Below, in pieces: positions 1-8,168 of a stretch of DNA of 64,000 bases. Origin of the DNA: Desulfovibrionaceae bacterium (GTDB lineage: Bacteria > Desulfobacterota > Desulfovibrionia > Desulfovibrionales > Desulfovibrionaceae); NCBI GenBank assembly GCA_009773665.1, contig WSYE01000009.1:1-64000 (forward strand), written 5' to 3'. Position numbers and translations under genes: made by a program. Positions within the stretch are counted from its first letter, which is position 1. Every line of letters begins with the position of its first letter. The notes below the pieces were generated by a model. That model was not told the origin of the DNA, did not search any database, and saw only the letters and a program-made list of their open reading frames with translations.

Positions 1-391
1 CAGCAGTAGCTACAACGGCAAAAGAGTGCAATCGCAACGAGCAGCCGATGCGCAAAGAGTCTGCTGTCGTAGTCCGTGGAGGCGTACGGGAAAGTCGAGT
101 TCGCCCCTCGTTTGGAGCTGTACGGAGGTCATGTGAGTCAACATGCGGAAGTGCCAGGGCGGGAATCACCGCTTCCGCTTCCGCGTTGCGATGGAATTTG
201 GGGAAAGACCAACTGTCTGAGTGCGCTGAAGGGGCCGTTCAGGATGAGTCTCAAACCTGTGAATCGGACGGCGGCCAGGTCCGTCTGCACGACATCAAAA
301 ATGCCATAAGGCAGGGCATGAACATTATCAGAATGCGCCCGCTCGAAAACGCGCCAAAGAAAAAGGGACTTAGGCTATTGCCTAAGTCCCT
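1..391. other. Left chromosomal flank, no recognisable gene
   Basis: The open frames here (for example 48-443) run into the tRNA remnant and resemble no protein family I know. The only clear element is the hairpin at its right edge, annotated separately. If the tRNA-Arg insertion model is right, this is the chromosomal side that originally lay just downstream of the tRNA gene. Confidence 0.5.
354..391 (-). terminator. Ancestral tRNA-Arg terminator, now separated from the tRNA
   Basis: On the minus strand an 11-bp stem (AGGGACTTAGG with its complement) is followed by a T-rich run (TTTTTCTTT), a textbook intrinsic terminator. It lies directly downstream of the tRNA-Arg 3' remnant at 392-444, so before insertion it would have ended the tRNA transcript. 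It is now over 8 kb from the intact gene. Confidence 0.75.
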
Positions 392-444
392 GATTTCTTG
401 GTGCGCCCGGCAGGATTTGAACCTGCGGCCTACGGATTCGTAGT
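392..444 (-). repeat. Attachment site copy (left), tRNA-Arg 3' remnant
   Basis: These 53 bases are identical to 8684-8736. They hold the 3' part of tRNA-Arg from the anticodon loop through CCA plus seven bases downstream. To the right the sequence departs from tRNA (TTCGTTATC instead of the anticodon and D arms), so this copy is a remnant. The integrase gene starts about 160 bp away. A direct repeat of a tRNA 3' end bounding an integrase gene is the usual mark of site-specific integration. Confidence 0.88.
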
Positions 445-604
445 TCGTTATCATAGCCTTCCCATCGAATCACGGGAACATGTCATTCTCCTTGCAAATC
501 AAGGACTTTCTGGCTATTCTGCCTTCACGTTGTACCTTGCAAAACCCCCATCCTTCACCCGAAAAAGCGGGGCCAGGGCGGGGCCAACTTGAAAGGGGCG
601 GAAG

Positions 605-1840
605 ATGCCAGCAGAAAAGCCAGCAAGAACCATTATTAAATGCAAGTCCATCGGGGTGCGCTACCGTGAGCATCCGACCCGGAAACACGGGGTCAAGCCC
701 GACAAGTATTTCCTCATCCGGTACAAGCTGGACGGCAAAGACCGCGAGGAGGGTCTTGGATGGGCTTCCGAGGGTGTGACCGAAGCCAAAGCATCCGCCC
801 GTTTGTCCGAACTCAAGGAAGCCCAGCGCACGGGGCAAGGCCACCGGACCCTAGCGGCGAAGCGCGAAGCCCAGCGCGAACGGGAGGAAGCCGAGCGCCT
901 GGAACGGGAAGAAGCTACACGGGCAATGCTCACGTTCGGCCAGCTTTGGCCCCGGTACTTCACCCAGGCCCAAGCGGATAAGTCACCGAAATCTTGCGAA
1001 AAGGAGGAGCAGTGCTTCCGACTTTGGATTGCCCCGGTCATTGGGGACAAGCCTCTCAAGGACGTGGCCCCCTTTCACCTTGAACGCATCAAGAAGGCCA
1101 TGGCCGACGCAGGCCGCGCCCCACGTTCCGCCGCCTACACTTTGGCCGTGGTCCGGCAGATTTTCAACTTCGCCAAGCGGCACGGGCTTTTCGAGGGTGA
1201 CAATCCGACCAGCAAAGTCAAGAAGCCGACCTCCGACAATCGGCGCTTGCGCTTCCTGACCCATGACGAAGCCCAGCGGCTTCTGGATGCCCTTGCGGCT
1301 AGAAGTCCTGGCCTGCGTGACCGGGCCTTGATTTCCCTGCATTGCGGGTTACGGGCCGGGGAGGTGTTCACCTTGACGTGGCCGGACGTGGACTTCGTGC
1401 GTGGCATCCTGACCCTGCGCGACACGAAGAGCGGTAAAACCCGGCAAGTCCCAATGACCCGCGCAGTTCAAGCGATGCTCGAACAACGTCCACGCGAAGG
1501 GGCGCTGGTGTTTCCGGGCCGGGGTGGGGTCAGGGCGGGGCAAATCTCGGAATCGTTCAACCGGGCCGTGGCCGATCTTGGCCTGAATGACGGTATTGCC
1601 GACTCGCGGCAGAAAGTAGTCTTCCACACGCTGCGGCACACCTTCGCCTCGTGGCTGGTGGCGGAAGGCGTGGACCTCTACACGGTCAAGGAACTCATGG
1701 GTCATGCCACCCTGGCCATGACGGAACGCTATTCCCACCTGGCACCGGAAAATTTGCGCCGGGCGGTTGATTTGTTGGAGGCCGCAATTCCCCAAGAAAC
1801 CGGGAAAGGAAAGAAATCATCAATAATTAACATGTCTTGA
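605..1840 (+). CDS. int: Tyrosine recombinase/integrase of the tRNA-Arg element
   Basis: At 411 aa it has the layout of phage/ICE integrases. An N-terminal arm-type DNA-binding segment (about 15-70) is followed by a charged coiled coil (about 75-105), a core-binding domain (about 110-205) and the catalytic domain (about 220-395). Visible catalytic residues are Arg in HCGLRAGEV, Lys in TKSGKTR, the HTLRH box, His in LMGHATLAMTE and the nucleophile Tyr in ERYSHL. All are present, so the enzyme looks intact. It is the gene next to the left att copy and probably catalyses integration and excision at tRNA-Arg. The ATG at 605 follows a purine-rich GGGGCGGAAG. Exact integrase subfamily is not determined. 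Confidence 0.93.
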   Translation: MPAEKPARTIIKCKSIGVRYREHPTRKHGVKPDKYFLIRYKLDGKDREEGLGWASEGVTEAKASARLSELKEAQRTGQGHRTLAAKREAQREREEAERLEREEATRAMLTFGQLWPRYFTQAQADKSPKSCEKEEQCFRLWIAPVIGDKPLKDVAPFHLERIKKAMADAGRAPRSAAYTLAVVRQIFNFAKRHGLFEGDNPTSKVKKPTSDNRRLRFLTHDEAQRLLDALAARSPGLRDRALISLHCGLRAGEVFTLTWPDVDFVRGILTLRDTKSGKTRQVPMTRAVQAMLEQRPREGALVFPGRGGVRAGQISESFNRAVADLGLNDGIADSRQKVVFHTLRHTFASWLVAEGVDLYTVKELMGHATLAMTERYSHLAPENLRRAVDLLEAAIPQETGKGKKSSIINMS

Positions 1841-1911
1841 CGCACAAAACTGCAGAAAACAAGTTTTGAGTCGATTTTCTACTACATGTTTTTCATTGAA
1901 TATTATATTAT

Positions 1912-1942
1912 TTGACATTTCGTCGCGCTTGTGGTCTATAGT
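1912..1942 (+). promoter_or_regulatory. Possible sigma-70 promoter
   Basis: TTGACA and TATAGT are separated by 19 bp in an AT-rich stretch after the integrase gene and about 80 bp before the next start codon. The spacing is longer than optimal. It would transcribe the 85-aa and 293-aa genes. Confidence 0.4.
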
Positions 1943-2024
1943 CGCATCGTGTGAACGCGCTTTAGGGCCAGTTTGATGCAAAACTGGAAGCGAACACAAC
2001 AAACGCAATATCAGGAGAACCACA

Positions 2025-2282
2025 ATGCGTCGCAAAGTCACCAAGTCACAGCCTTCTGCAATTGAAAACCTTATCGCTCACCTTGAAACGGAACTTCCGC
2101 CCCTGCTGATGCGTCACCGTTGGGCCGAGCTTTCCGAAAAGTACGGCCTGCCCTTGTCGCTTGGACGAATGCAGAACCTCGATTGCACTGGCCAAGGGCC
2201 GGAATCCATGCTTGTCGGTGGCCGTGTTGCATACCCGCGAGACGCCTATCTTACGTGGCTGCGTTCGCGTATGGGCGCATAA
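2025..2282 (+). CDS. Small DNA-binding-like protein (AlpA/excisionase-type guess)
   Basis: This 85-aa protein has a good ribosome site (AGGAG, 7 nt before ATG). Its middle (RWAELSEKYGLPLSLGRMQ) could be a helix-turn-helix, followed by a basic strand-like segment (VGGRVAYPRDAYLTWLRS). That layout is typical of small AlpA/excisionase-type regulators of integrative elements, in which a winged helix is followed by a residue pattern for reading the minor groove. It lies between the integrase and a possible replication gene, the usual place for an excision regulator. I do not recognise the exact family; the function is inferred from size, position and weak pattern. Confidence 0.6.
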   Translation: MRRKVTKSQPSAIENLIAHLETELPPLLMRHRWAELSEKYGLPLSLGRMQNLDCTGQGPESMLVGGRVAYPRDAYLTWLRSRMGA

Positions 2283-2291
2283 GGGGGCGTC

Positions 2292-3173
2292 ATGGGCGAG
2301 CCTATCACTATCCGGGCACCCAAGAAATCGGCCCTTGAAGACGACCCGGCGGACGAGGCCGAAAGGAAACTTGCCCTGTCCACGACCTATGACCGGACCT
2401 GCCGCGAGGAGGCCGAACGTGCGGCCACCGAATGGGTGGAAACGGGCCGGGACCGCATGATGAAGGACATTTGCGACCTCTTGCAATCGCGCACGGGTGA
2501 GCGTTGCGATCCCGATGATGCCGTGCGCGTGCTCATGCGCGGCATCGAAGACAAGACGCTGCACCCCACAACGCTGCCGATGGTCAAGGATATTGTGAAG
2601 GCGAACCTCCGCGAAACAAAGCTATTCGTTCAGCAGACGGAAGCCGACTTTGCCGAGGTGCTAAAGAAGAAATCCATACAGGATAAGAGATACATCGGCA
2701 AAGACAAGCAGCTTGTTGAAAAGCTAACGAAACACAAGGTAAAGGTATTTGACCTGATAGATTACTTCAACAAGCACACATATTCAGCAATAGAATGCGA
2801 GGGCATGTGTGAAAAGATGGTCGGGAAGAAGGTTGATTCTCCATACTACGTATCCAATAAAGGTGAGAAACGCATATGGGCGTTCATCAATGTAGAAGGC
2901 AAAGAAGCCATCGCTAAAAAGCACGGTATGAGTATTGATATGCTAAATAAGCACATAAACGAGCTAACCCGTTGCGGCATTCTGAAAAAGTTCCCGAAGG
3001 ACGGAAGCCATGGACGACAACGAATCGCTGTAGGGTATTGGAACTGGATTACGATCAATAAAGGCTTACGTGTTCCAAAACTCATAACCCTTCAACGGGA
3101 GGATAAAGACCAACTGGCCGCGCTGCGGGACTACCGGGTAAAGCCCCGGCAAGCGTGGGTCCGTGATGAATGA
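2292..3173 (+). CDS. Unknown 293-aa element protein, possible winged-helix replication or regulatory factor
   Basis: I do not recognise this protein. The N-terminal third is acidic and helical (for example REEAERAATEWVETGRDRMM). The middle is lysine-rich. A segment near 205-240 (AIAKKHGMSIDMLNKHINEL then TRCGILKKFP) resembles the recognition part of a winged helix, as in plasmid or phage replication initiators. Base composition is mosaic: about 2650-3090 is AT-rich with A/T-ending codons, while both ends are GC-rich like the neighbours, suggesting recombination inside the gene. It follows the 85-aa gene by 9 bp, so the two are probably co-transcribed. Confidence 0.6.
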   Translation: MGEPITIRAPKKSALEDDPADEAERKLALSTTYDRTCREEAERAATEWVETGRDRMMKDICDLLQSRTGERCDPDDAVRVLMRGIEDKTLHPTTLPMVKDIVKANLRETKLFVQQTEADFAEVLKKKSIQDKRYIGKDKQLVEKLTKHKVKVFDLIDYFNKHTYSAIECEGMCEKMVGKKVDSPYYVSNKGEKRIWAFINVEGKEAIAKKHGMSIDMLNKHINELTRCGILKKFPKDGSHGRQRIAVGYWNWITINKGLRVPKLITLQREDKDQLAALRDYRVKPRQAWVRDE

Positions 3174-3331
3174 CCCTTCGCCCCATGGCCCGGAAGAGGC
3201 CGCTGCGGATGGTGGAACCGTCAAAACGCCATATAAACCGCGTTTTGTCGTCAAAACGAACGTTCGTTTTGACAAACGCCATAGATTCGTTTCGACGCAA
3301 CGAGCTGGAAAAATATCTCATGCTTTTTTAG
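3170..3331 (+). CDS. Possible small basic protein (53 aa), start overlaps preceding stop
   Basis: The start codon overlaps the stop of the 293-aa gene (ATGA), the arrangement of translationally coupled genes. The 53-aa product is rich in Arg and Lys (RPMARKRPLRMVEPSKRH) and matches no family I know. A competing frame starts at 3166 and runs 57 codons to 3339. Neither frame has clear coding bias, and both run across the 24-bp palindrome at 3250, so coding is doubtful. Confidence 0.25.
   Translation: MTLRPMARKRPLRMVEPSKRHINRVLSSKRTFVLTNAIDSFRRNELEKYLMLF
3250..3273. promoter_or_regulatory. Perfect 24-bp palindrome, possible operator or origin site
   Basis: The 24 bases form an exact palindrome with half-site GTCAAAACGAAC. 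The motif TCAAAACG recurs about 30 bp upstream. It sits just after the possible replication gene, at the start of an AT-rich region. A dimeric repressor or replication-initiator binding site is plausible; there is no T tract, so it is not a terminator. Confidence 0.55.
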
Positions 3332-3786
3332 TTAGTTAGGCGATTTATTGAAGGTGTCAAAAATAACCCGTGAATTTGTAATCTACTAAAATAATTGAAT
3401 TTGTGTCGAAATGAACGACCATATAAAGAAGAAATCTTTCGGAGGGATTGCCTTATGTTCCATAAGAACAATGTCCTTTTTTTTGCTTTAGCATGAGTCA
3501 GAGCGGAATGTTCATTGCATTCACATATCCCCTCATTCCCGTGTCATGCTGCAAAAAAAAAGACATTATGCATTCCTTCGGAATGCATCACTGATTAGCT
3601 ACGCTTCGCTTCGCTTCGCTGGTCGGATACTTTGTTTTGAGTTGGGCAACAAACGAGTTGCACCCGCAGAGGCCGGGCCTACGGCCAAGCCTTCCCGGAG
3701 AAGAATTCTCCAACACCAATCCACCCCGCCAACGGTGGAACCCTGCCGCCCTACGGGCAAGGGGGTGGACCATGGGCCGCAAAAAA
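3332..3786. other. AT-rich, structured region without a convincing gene
   Basis: The first part (to about 3600) is AT-rich and holds a 13-codon frame at 3455 behind a GGAGGG, a nine-bp-stem hairpin at 3568-3588 (ATGCATTCC), and a tandem CGCTT run near 3602-3620. The second part (about 3640-3780) is GC-rich and full of short hairpins. The track ORF 3546-3821 crosses these structures and looks non-coding. Position next to a possible replication gene would fit an origin or transfer site, but nothing proves it. Confidence 0.4.
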
Positions 3787-3813
3787 GGGTCCTTCAGGTT
3801 TTTCCGTGGGTAG
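3787..3813 (+). repeat. Inverted repeat, left end of the kinase cassette
   Basis: These 27 bases match the reverse complement of 6250-6276 at 26 of 27 positions. The ends ending GGGTAG face inward, towards the histidine kinase gene. The six bases just outside are AAAAAA on both sides, as a 6-bp target duplication would be. Together they define a unit of 2,490 bp. Confidence 0.8.
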
Positions 3814-4015
3814 CTGATTAGCTAGCCGCCTTCAGGCCGCTACGGCGGAACCTACGCACACTGGCAGATCGCACCGGCTTTTCGATTGACGCTACCGGTG
3901 GTGTGTGGGAATTGATCAAGGTAATGGGGTAGGTTCGTCCACTATCCCCTGAGCGATGCGTTTGGCCTCAGCTTCTTCCTGTCACAGTAGGAATGGGCTA
4001 AGCGGTGGGTGGGCT
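3814..4015 (+). other. Leader region of the kinase cassette
   Basis: About 200 bp between the inverted repeat and the chosen kinase start. It begins with CTGATTAGCTA, an 11-bp sequence also found at 3591-3601. A hairpin (GCCGCCTTCAGGCCGCTACGGCGG region) follows. No promoter stands out. Confidence 0.35.
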
Positions 4016-6118
4016 ATGAAGGACAAACTACGCCAACAATCAGAACAACGCGTCAAGGCTAACAAAGCCATGGCCGCACCCCTCCTGTCGCCTGAAGAAA
4101 TCCAGTCCAAGCTCCACGAACTGGAAGTCCACCAGATCGAACTGAAAATGCAGAATGAAGAACTGCGCCGGCTCCAGAATGAACTAGAAGCAAAGCAGAA
4201 AGAGTATTCCGACCTCTATGAATTCGCCCCTGTTGGGTATGTCACCCTCGACGAACTGGGACTCATACTCAAAGCCAACGGCACTGCTACATCCATGCTT
4301 GGCGTGACGAAAAGCATACTTATCAATAAGCCGATACAGCGATTCATCTTCAAAGATGACTCGGATAGTTTTCATCTTCAGTTCAAACAGTTTCGTGAGA
4401 ACAGGACATCACTGGATTGTGATCTGCGCTTGGTACGCGACGACCAAACCGTTATCTGGGCGAACTTCAAGGCAGGCTGGGGCCAGGACACTGACGGTTC
4501 ATACGCGTGCCGCCTTGCAATGAACGACATAACCGAGCGCAAACAGACCGCGGAGTCTCTGTGCGTGAGCGTGGACCGTTACCGTCAGCTTCACGAGAGC
4601 CTGGTGGACGCCTACGCACTCGTGGACATGAGCGGCCGAATTGTTGACTGCAACAAAGCCTTCATCCAGATGCTCGGGTATTCAGAAGGGGAACTACATA
4701 ATCTTACATATGCTCAGATCACTCCGGAGAAATGGCACGAGTTCGAAACCGGGATCATTCGCGAGCAGGTTATTCCCTCCGGAAATTCAGTTGTTTATGA
4801 AAAAGAATACAGACACAAAGACGGCACTGTTTTCCCGGTGGAATTGAGGACGTTTTTGCTTCGAGGCAAGGATGAAGAACCCGATAGCATGTGGGCCATC
4901 ATCCGCGACATCACAGAGCGCAAGCAGGCCGAAGCAGTCCTGCGCCTGGCACGGGATCAGGCGGAAGCTGCGAATAGGGCGAAGAACGATTTCCTGGCCA
5001 ACATGAGCCACGAAATCCGCACCCCGGTTAACGGAGTGCTCGGCATGCTGCAGCTGCTTGAGACTACCGACGTGACTGATGAGCAAAAAGATTACGTATC
5101 AGGAGCGATTCAATCCACAAAACGTCTGACTAGGCTGCTTTCTGATATTCTTGACATTTCAAGGATCGAAGCAGGCAGGATGGAATTGGTTGAGGCAGAG
5201 TTCAACATCAAGAAGACGCGGGATTCCCTCAAAGAGCTTTTTGAATCGGAGTCGATAAGGAAAGGCCTCAGCTTGGAGTTCGGACGCGATGAAGACCTCC
5301 CCCTGGTATTGATTGGTGATGAGGCTCGACTACGGCAAATTCTCTTCAACCTTGTCGGGAATGCCATCAAATTCACGGAGAAGGGAAAAGTCCGTGTGGA
5401 AGCTTCGTTGCTGCCGACCTCAAGCGACTCTTCCGTACGAGTTTTAGTCACAGTGAGCGACACAGGCATTGGTATTCCCGAGGAGCACCTCAAGGACGTT
5501 TTCGAACCTTTTGTTCAGGCCGAGGCTTCGTATACCCGACGTTTCCAAGGAGCAGGCTTAGGGCTTTCCATCGTTCGGCGACTGGTGAATCTCCTTGGAG
5601 GCGAAATCGCGATAGATAGCACCCCAGATGAAGGGACGACCGTCTACCTCTCTCTGCCGTTCAAGCTTCCTGCTTCCGGAAGGAAAGCTGTGGAGATTGG
5701 CGTTAATGAAGCCACATCACCTGCACGAATGCCCTTGAATGTACTCATTGCTGAGGACGATTCCGTCAGCCTCATCATTGCCAAGCGGATGCTTGAGAAG
5801 TCCGGGTTCACGGTCACCACTGCCAAGGATGGGCAGGAGGCGCTTCAGCTTTTGGAAAAACAGGAGTTTGACTTGATCCTTATGGATGTCCAAATGCCTG
5901 TGATGGACGGCGTCGAAGCTACCAAGGCGATTAGGAGGTCTACAACCCTAGGGGCGAAATCCAGTATCCCGATTATCGCCATGACAGCTTTCGCTATGAC
6001 CGGAGACAAGGAAAAGTTCCTAGACGCAGGGATGAATGACTACATCTCCAAGCCGGTAGAGATTGCCGCGCTTAAAGAAATTATCGCCAGAGTGATGGAC
6101 TCAAAGACGGTCGCTTGA
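4016..6118 (+). CDS. Hybrid sensor histidine kinase, PAS-PAS-HisKA-HATPase-REC
   Basis: A 700-aa cytoplasmic sensor with no membrane segment. An N-terminal coiled coil (about 20-60, [18 protein letters not shown]) leads into a first PAS (about 60-180) and a second PAS (about 185-305). HisKA follows, with phospho-accepting His332 in [10 protein letters not shown]. The ATPase domain has Asn449 (NLVGNAIKF) and G boxes DTGIGIP and GAGLGLS. The C-terminal receiver has Asp624 (LILMDVQMP). All catalytic residues are present. The start at 4016 is preferred to the track start at 3956 because the extra 20 residues look non-coding; the ribosome site is a poor GGTGGGTGGGC. It is cargo of the integrative element and is bracketed by inverted repeats. 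No separate response regulator is adjacent, so its output is unknown. Confidence 0.93.
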   Translation: MKDKLRQQSEQRVKANKAMAAPLLSPEEIQSKLHELEVHQIELKMQNEELRRLQNELEAKQKEYSDLYEFAPVGYVTLDELGLILKANGTATSMLGVTKSILINKPIQRFIFKDDSDSFHLQFKQFRENRTSLDCDLRLVRDDQTVIWANFKAGWGQDTDGSYACRLAMNDITERKQTAESLCVSVDRYRQLHESLVDAYALVDMSGRIVDCNKAFIQMLGYSEGELHNLTYAQITPEKWHEFETGIIREQVIPSGNSVVYEKEYRHKDGTVFPVELRTFLLRGKDEEPDSMWAIIRDITERKQAEAVLRLARDQAEAANRAKNDFLANMSHEIRTPVNGVLGMLQLLETTDVTDEQKDYVSGAIQSTKRLTRLLSDILDISRIEAGRMELVEAEFNIKKTRDSLKELFESESIRKGLSLEFGRDEDLPLVLIGDEARLRQILFNLVGNAIKFTEKGKVRVEASLLPTSSDSSVRVLVTVSDTGIGIPEEHLKDVFEPFVQAEASYTRRFQGAGLGLSIVRRLVNLLGGEIAIDSTPDEGTTVYLSLPFKLPASGRKAVEIGVNEATSPARMPLNVLIAEDDSVSLIIAKRMLEKSGFTVTTAKDGQEALQLLEKQEFDLILMDVQMPVMDGVEATKAIRRSTTLGAKSSIPIIAMTAFAMTGDKEKFLDAGMNDYISKPVEIAALKEIIARVMDSKTVA

Positions 6119-6249
6119 GATCCTGAACTTGTTGCTACGGCCAACCCGGTAGGCACTTTTGGTAATCAACGCTTTCCGATCCCATCCATTGAAATCGGGG
6201 ATGCGTGAGGGAGTATCGGACCTCTACCCGATCCGTCGTGAATTGTGGA

Positions 6250-6276
6250 CTACCCACGGAAAACCCTGAAGGACCC
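6250..6276 (-). repeat. Inverted repeat, right end of the kinase cassette
   Basis: Reverse complement of 3787-3813 with one mismatch. The adjacent outer bases are AAAAAA (6277-6282), the same as outside the left repeat. The A6 also serves as the T tract of the terminator of the leftward operon, so A6 identity alone is weak proof of a target duplication. Confidence 0.8.
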
Positions 6277-6309
6277 AAAAAAGGGCGGTCTGTTGCGCAG
6301 AACCGCCCC
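6277..6309 (-). terminator. Intrinsic terminator of the leftward element operon
   Basis: On the minus strand a GC-rich hairpin (GGGCGGTTCTG, loop, CAGACCGCCC) is followed by six T. It lies about 50 bp after the stop of the 163-aa gene, so it should end the transcript coming from about 8130. Confidence 0.85.
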
Positions 6310-6357
6310 GAGGAATGCTTCTAGGCCGCGCCCGGTAATCCGGGTGGCCCGTGGCCG

Positions 6358-6849
6358 CTAGAAGCCCGCAGACGGCTTCGGCGTGATTCCGAACTCGAGC
6401 AACAGCCGTTCCGCTTCCGCGTCGGCGTCCGCCTGCGAAAACCCGGACGGGACAACCTGGGCCGCATCGCCAGCGTTGACGGCCACGGTGCGGCTATGGG
6501 GTGTTCCGTGATCAGGCTCACGAAGCGCACCATACCCCCCCAGAGGGGGGGTATGACATTGGGGGTCGATCAAGCCGTGCTCGCGCAAAATTTCGTCAGC
6601 GGCCTTCTCGGCGTCTTGGGCGGTGAACTCAGCCGCTGGTTCCGGCCCATAGGCCCGCGCCTCCAAGGCGGAGAACTCGGCCAGCTTGGGCCGCAGGGCG
6701 TCTAGGGCGGCACGATCATTCCTGGCCTGGGCGAAATAGAAGTCCGACTCAACGTCGGCGCGCTCTTCCAAGCGGGCGTCAAGCTCCATCCGGGCAAGGT
6801 CGCGGGTCAGCTTCGCTACACGGGCATCAAAATTATTTGGCAGGGGCAT
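6358..6849 (-). CDS. Unknown 163-aa element protein
   Basis: I do not recognise this protein. It is acidic and helical, with a probable coiled coil at about 10-80 (ARVAKLTRDLARMELDARLE) and two short related segments, QDAEKAADEILREHGL and ADADAEAERLLLEFGI, which look like an internal duplication. The start at 6849 is chosen because AAGGAG lies 7 nt before that ATG; the track start at 7020 would add 57 residues that look non-coding. The gene contains an 11-bp-stem hairpin at 6531-6555. It is the last gene of the leftward operon, directly before a terminator. Confidence 0.6.
   Translation of the reverse strand: MPLPNNFDARVAKLTRDLARMELDARLEERADVESDFYFAQARNDRAALDALRPKLAEFSALEARAYGPEPAAEFTAQDAEKAADEILREHGLIDPQCHTPPLGGYGALREPDHGTPHSRTVAVNAGDAAQVVPSGFSQADADAEAERLLLEFGITPKPSAGF
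6531..6555. repeat. Very stable 11-bp-stem hairpin inside a coding region
   Basis: CATACCCCCCC and its complement are separated by only AGA. On the mRNA of the 163-aa gene this would be an extremely stable triloop hairpin. It lies where the protein reads CHTPPLGGYG, between the two related helical segments. Confidence 0.8.
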
Positions 6850-7024
6850 ACTGGTCTCCTTGGGCGTTGTTCGTGTTCTTGGGTTCATCCTGGCGCGGTG
6901 CTTCGCCATAGACGGCGCCTCGACGTTCACGGCAGGCGGAACATGACCGTTCATCAAGGCCGTGCTGTGGCATTTCTGACTTGTGTTCGTGTGTTGTGTG
7001 CATGTTGTATCCGAACTCATCCAT
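6833..7024 (-). CDS. Possible 63-aa polar protein with a CxxC pair
   Basis: This frame starts eight bases inside the end of the 227-aa gene and ends 17 bases inside the start of the 163-aa gene, so it fills the gap exactly as in a compact operon. The product is very polar with one CxxC (SCSACRERR) and several His in the N-terminal part (MHTTHEHKSEM), which might bind a metal. No ribosome site is evident; coupling to the upstream stop would be needed. The competing frame here is the N-terminal extension of the 163-aa gene, which looks less protein-like. Confidence 0.4.
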   Translation of the reverse strand: MDEFGYNMHTTHEHKSEMPQHGLDERSCSACRERRGAVYGEAPRQDEPKNTNNAQGDQYAPAK

Positions 7025-7700
7025 AAAATACGGTGTTACGGGAAGTAGATGACGCCAGCATCAGCATGTTATCGCATGTATTTGCGAAGTTGTTTGCCGA
7101 CTTCATCAGGTCTTCAAGCGTTCCAATATCGCACTTCAAGAACGGCAAGGCGTGGTATGTCGCGGCCAGTGCGGACATGACTTCCCGGTGCTGTGTGTAC
7201 GCCTGGAGCATGGTCGGACACCCGAGGTCACGGGCTACGGTGTCCGGGTGGCACGCCCGAAGGCGCTCGAAGATCGGCAGAAGCTCATCCTGAACCCGCG
7301 CCGCAACGGTGGCGTGAATGTCCGCCAGCGCGTTGACAAGCTCGCCGTGGACGGCCCGCAAACCATCGGTGCGCTGCCGTGCCAGGAATTGTCCATGCGC
7401 CCGTATGGCATCGGCCAGGTCGGCTTGAAGTTCCTTGATGGTGCCCACATACTCGTCGGCAAGGTCGTTCAGCAGGTCTATGTCGCCGGTCAGCACGCCC
7501 ACTTTTTCTTGCCCAACGCGAACGCCGGAGGGGAGCTTGTTGCTTCCGACGTGCGGCTTGAGCTGCCGCTTAAGGTCTTCGCGCAATGCGGCCAGGGCAG
7601 CGGATTTTTCCTTTATCGCGGCGCGTGTGGTTGCGAGGCCGGTGTTTGCCTCTTCAATACGAGATTTGATGTCTTCAACTTTCTTTTCTGTGGCGTGCAT
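7017..7700 (-). CDS. Unknown 227-aa coiled-coil element protein
   Basis: I do not recognise this protein. It opens with a clear coiled coil (about 1-50, KKVEDIKSRIEEANTGLATT) and has a second long helical region (about 75-145). No signal peptide or membrane segment is present. The start is well supported by GAGGAGGAA about 6 nt before ATG. It lies three bases after the 96-aa gene and overlaps the next frames, so the group is one operon. A structural, phage-satellite or plasmid-maintenance role is possible but nothing in the sequence decides it. Confidence 0.65.
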   Translation of the reverse strand: MHATEKKVEDIKSRIEEANTGLATTRAAIKEKSAALAALREDLKRQLKPHVGSNKLPSGVRVGQEKVGVLTGDIDLLNDLADEYVGTIKELQADLADAIRAHGQFLARQRTDGLRAVHGELVNALADIHATVAARVQDELLPIFERLRACHPDTVARDLGCPTMLQAYTQHREVMSALAATYHALPFLKCDIGTLEDLMKSANNFANTCDNMLMLASSTSRNTVFYG

Positions 7701-7703
7701 TGT

Positions 7704-7994
7704 CTATTCCTCCTCGACGGATGGCTTTGTTCTATGCTTCTTGTATTGAGTCGAGTCGTGCAAGGATTCGATCCAAGACATAGCTTCAGCGTCTTCCGCT
7801 TCCGGTGCGTCATTGATTGCCCGAACAAGACGAGAAATAGAATTGGCTGTCGTGGTTATTCGCTTCAACTTCTTCTCGCATGGAGCCTTTTGCTTCGGTA
7901 TCATTCGGCCCAGCATTTCCGACAGCTGCGCTACTACGTTATGAACATTGTTGGATGTCTCTGCCGCTCGTGTTGAACGCTGTACCCTTCCCAT
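7704..7994 (-). CDS. Unknown 96-aa basic element protein
   Basis: The protein is lysine/arginine-rich in the middle (KQKAPCEKKLKRITTTANS) and acidic at the C-terminus, ending SVEEE. It matches no family I know. The start at 7994 is chosen over the track start at 8156 because a strong GGAGGAAGGAA lies just upstream, and the 54 additional residues look non-coding. It is the first gene of the leftward operon, with a predicted promoter about 150 bp upstream. Confidence 0.6.
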   Translation of the reverse strand: MGRVQRSTRAAETSNNVHNVVAQLSEMLGRMIPKQKAPCEKKLKRITTTANSISRLVRAINDAPEAEDAEAMSWIESLHDSTQYKKHRTKPSVEEE

Positions 7995-8139
7995 TTCCTT
8001 CCTCCATGACCGGTAGGCATACGCACCGGGTAACTTTGTTTTATGTTCAAAGCAGTTGTGCGCGTTGAAAGTTGCATTGTCAGTGAGAATGTCTTCCTTG
8101 CAATTCCTTCGCAATGGTGAACTGATTGATTCGATTCGG

Positions 8140-8168
8140 ACTAGACTTTGACACATATTTTATATCAA
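8140..8168 (-). promoter_or_regulatory. Predicted promoter of the leftward element operon
   Basis: On the minus strand TTGATA and TCTAGT are separated by 17 bp. It would start transcription near 8133, about 140 nt before the first start codon. Confidence 0.45.

Noticed and set aside
251-454. 67-aa leftward ORF ending in a GRRFKSCRAHQ-type string
   Set aside because: This string is the usual translation of a tRNA 3' end; it is the att remnant, not a protein.
3455-3496. 13-codon frame behind GGAGGG
   Set aside because: Too short to judge; no conservation data; left as a remark in the gap entry.
3546-3821. 91-aa ORF before the kinase cassette
   Set aside because: Runs through several hairpins and the inverted repeat; amino-acid pattern looks non-coding. 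A short 13-codon frame (MGRKKGSFRFFRG) also crosses the repeat and was not accepted.
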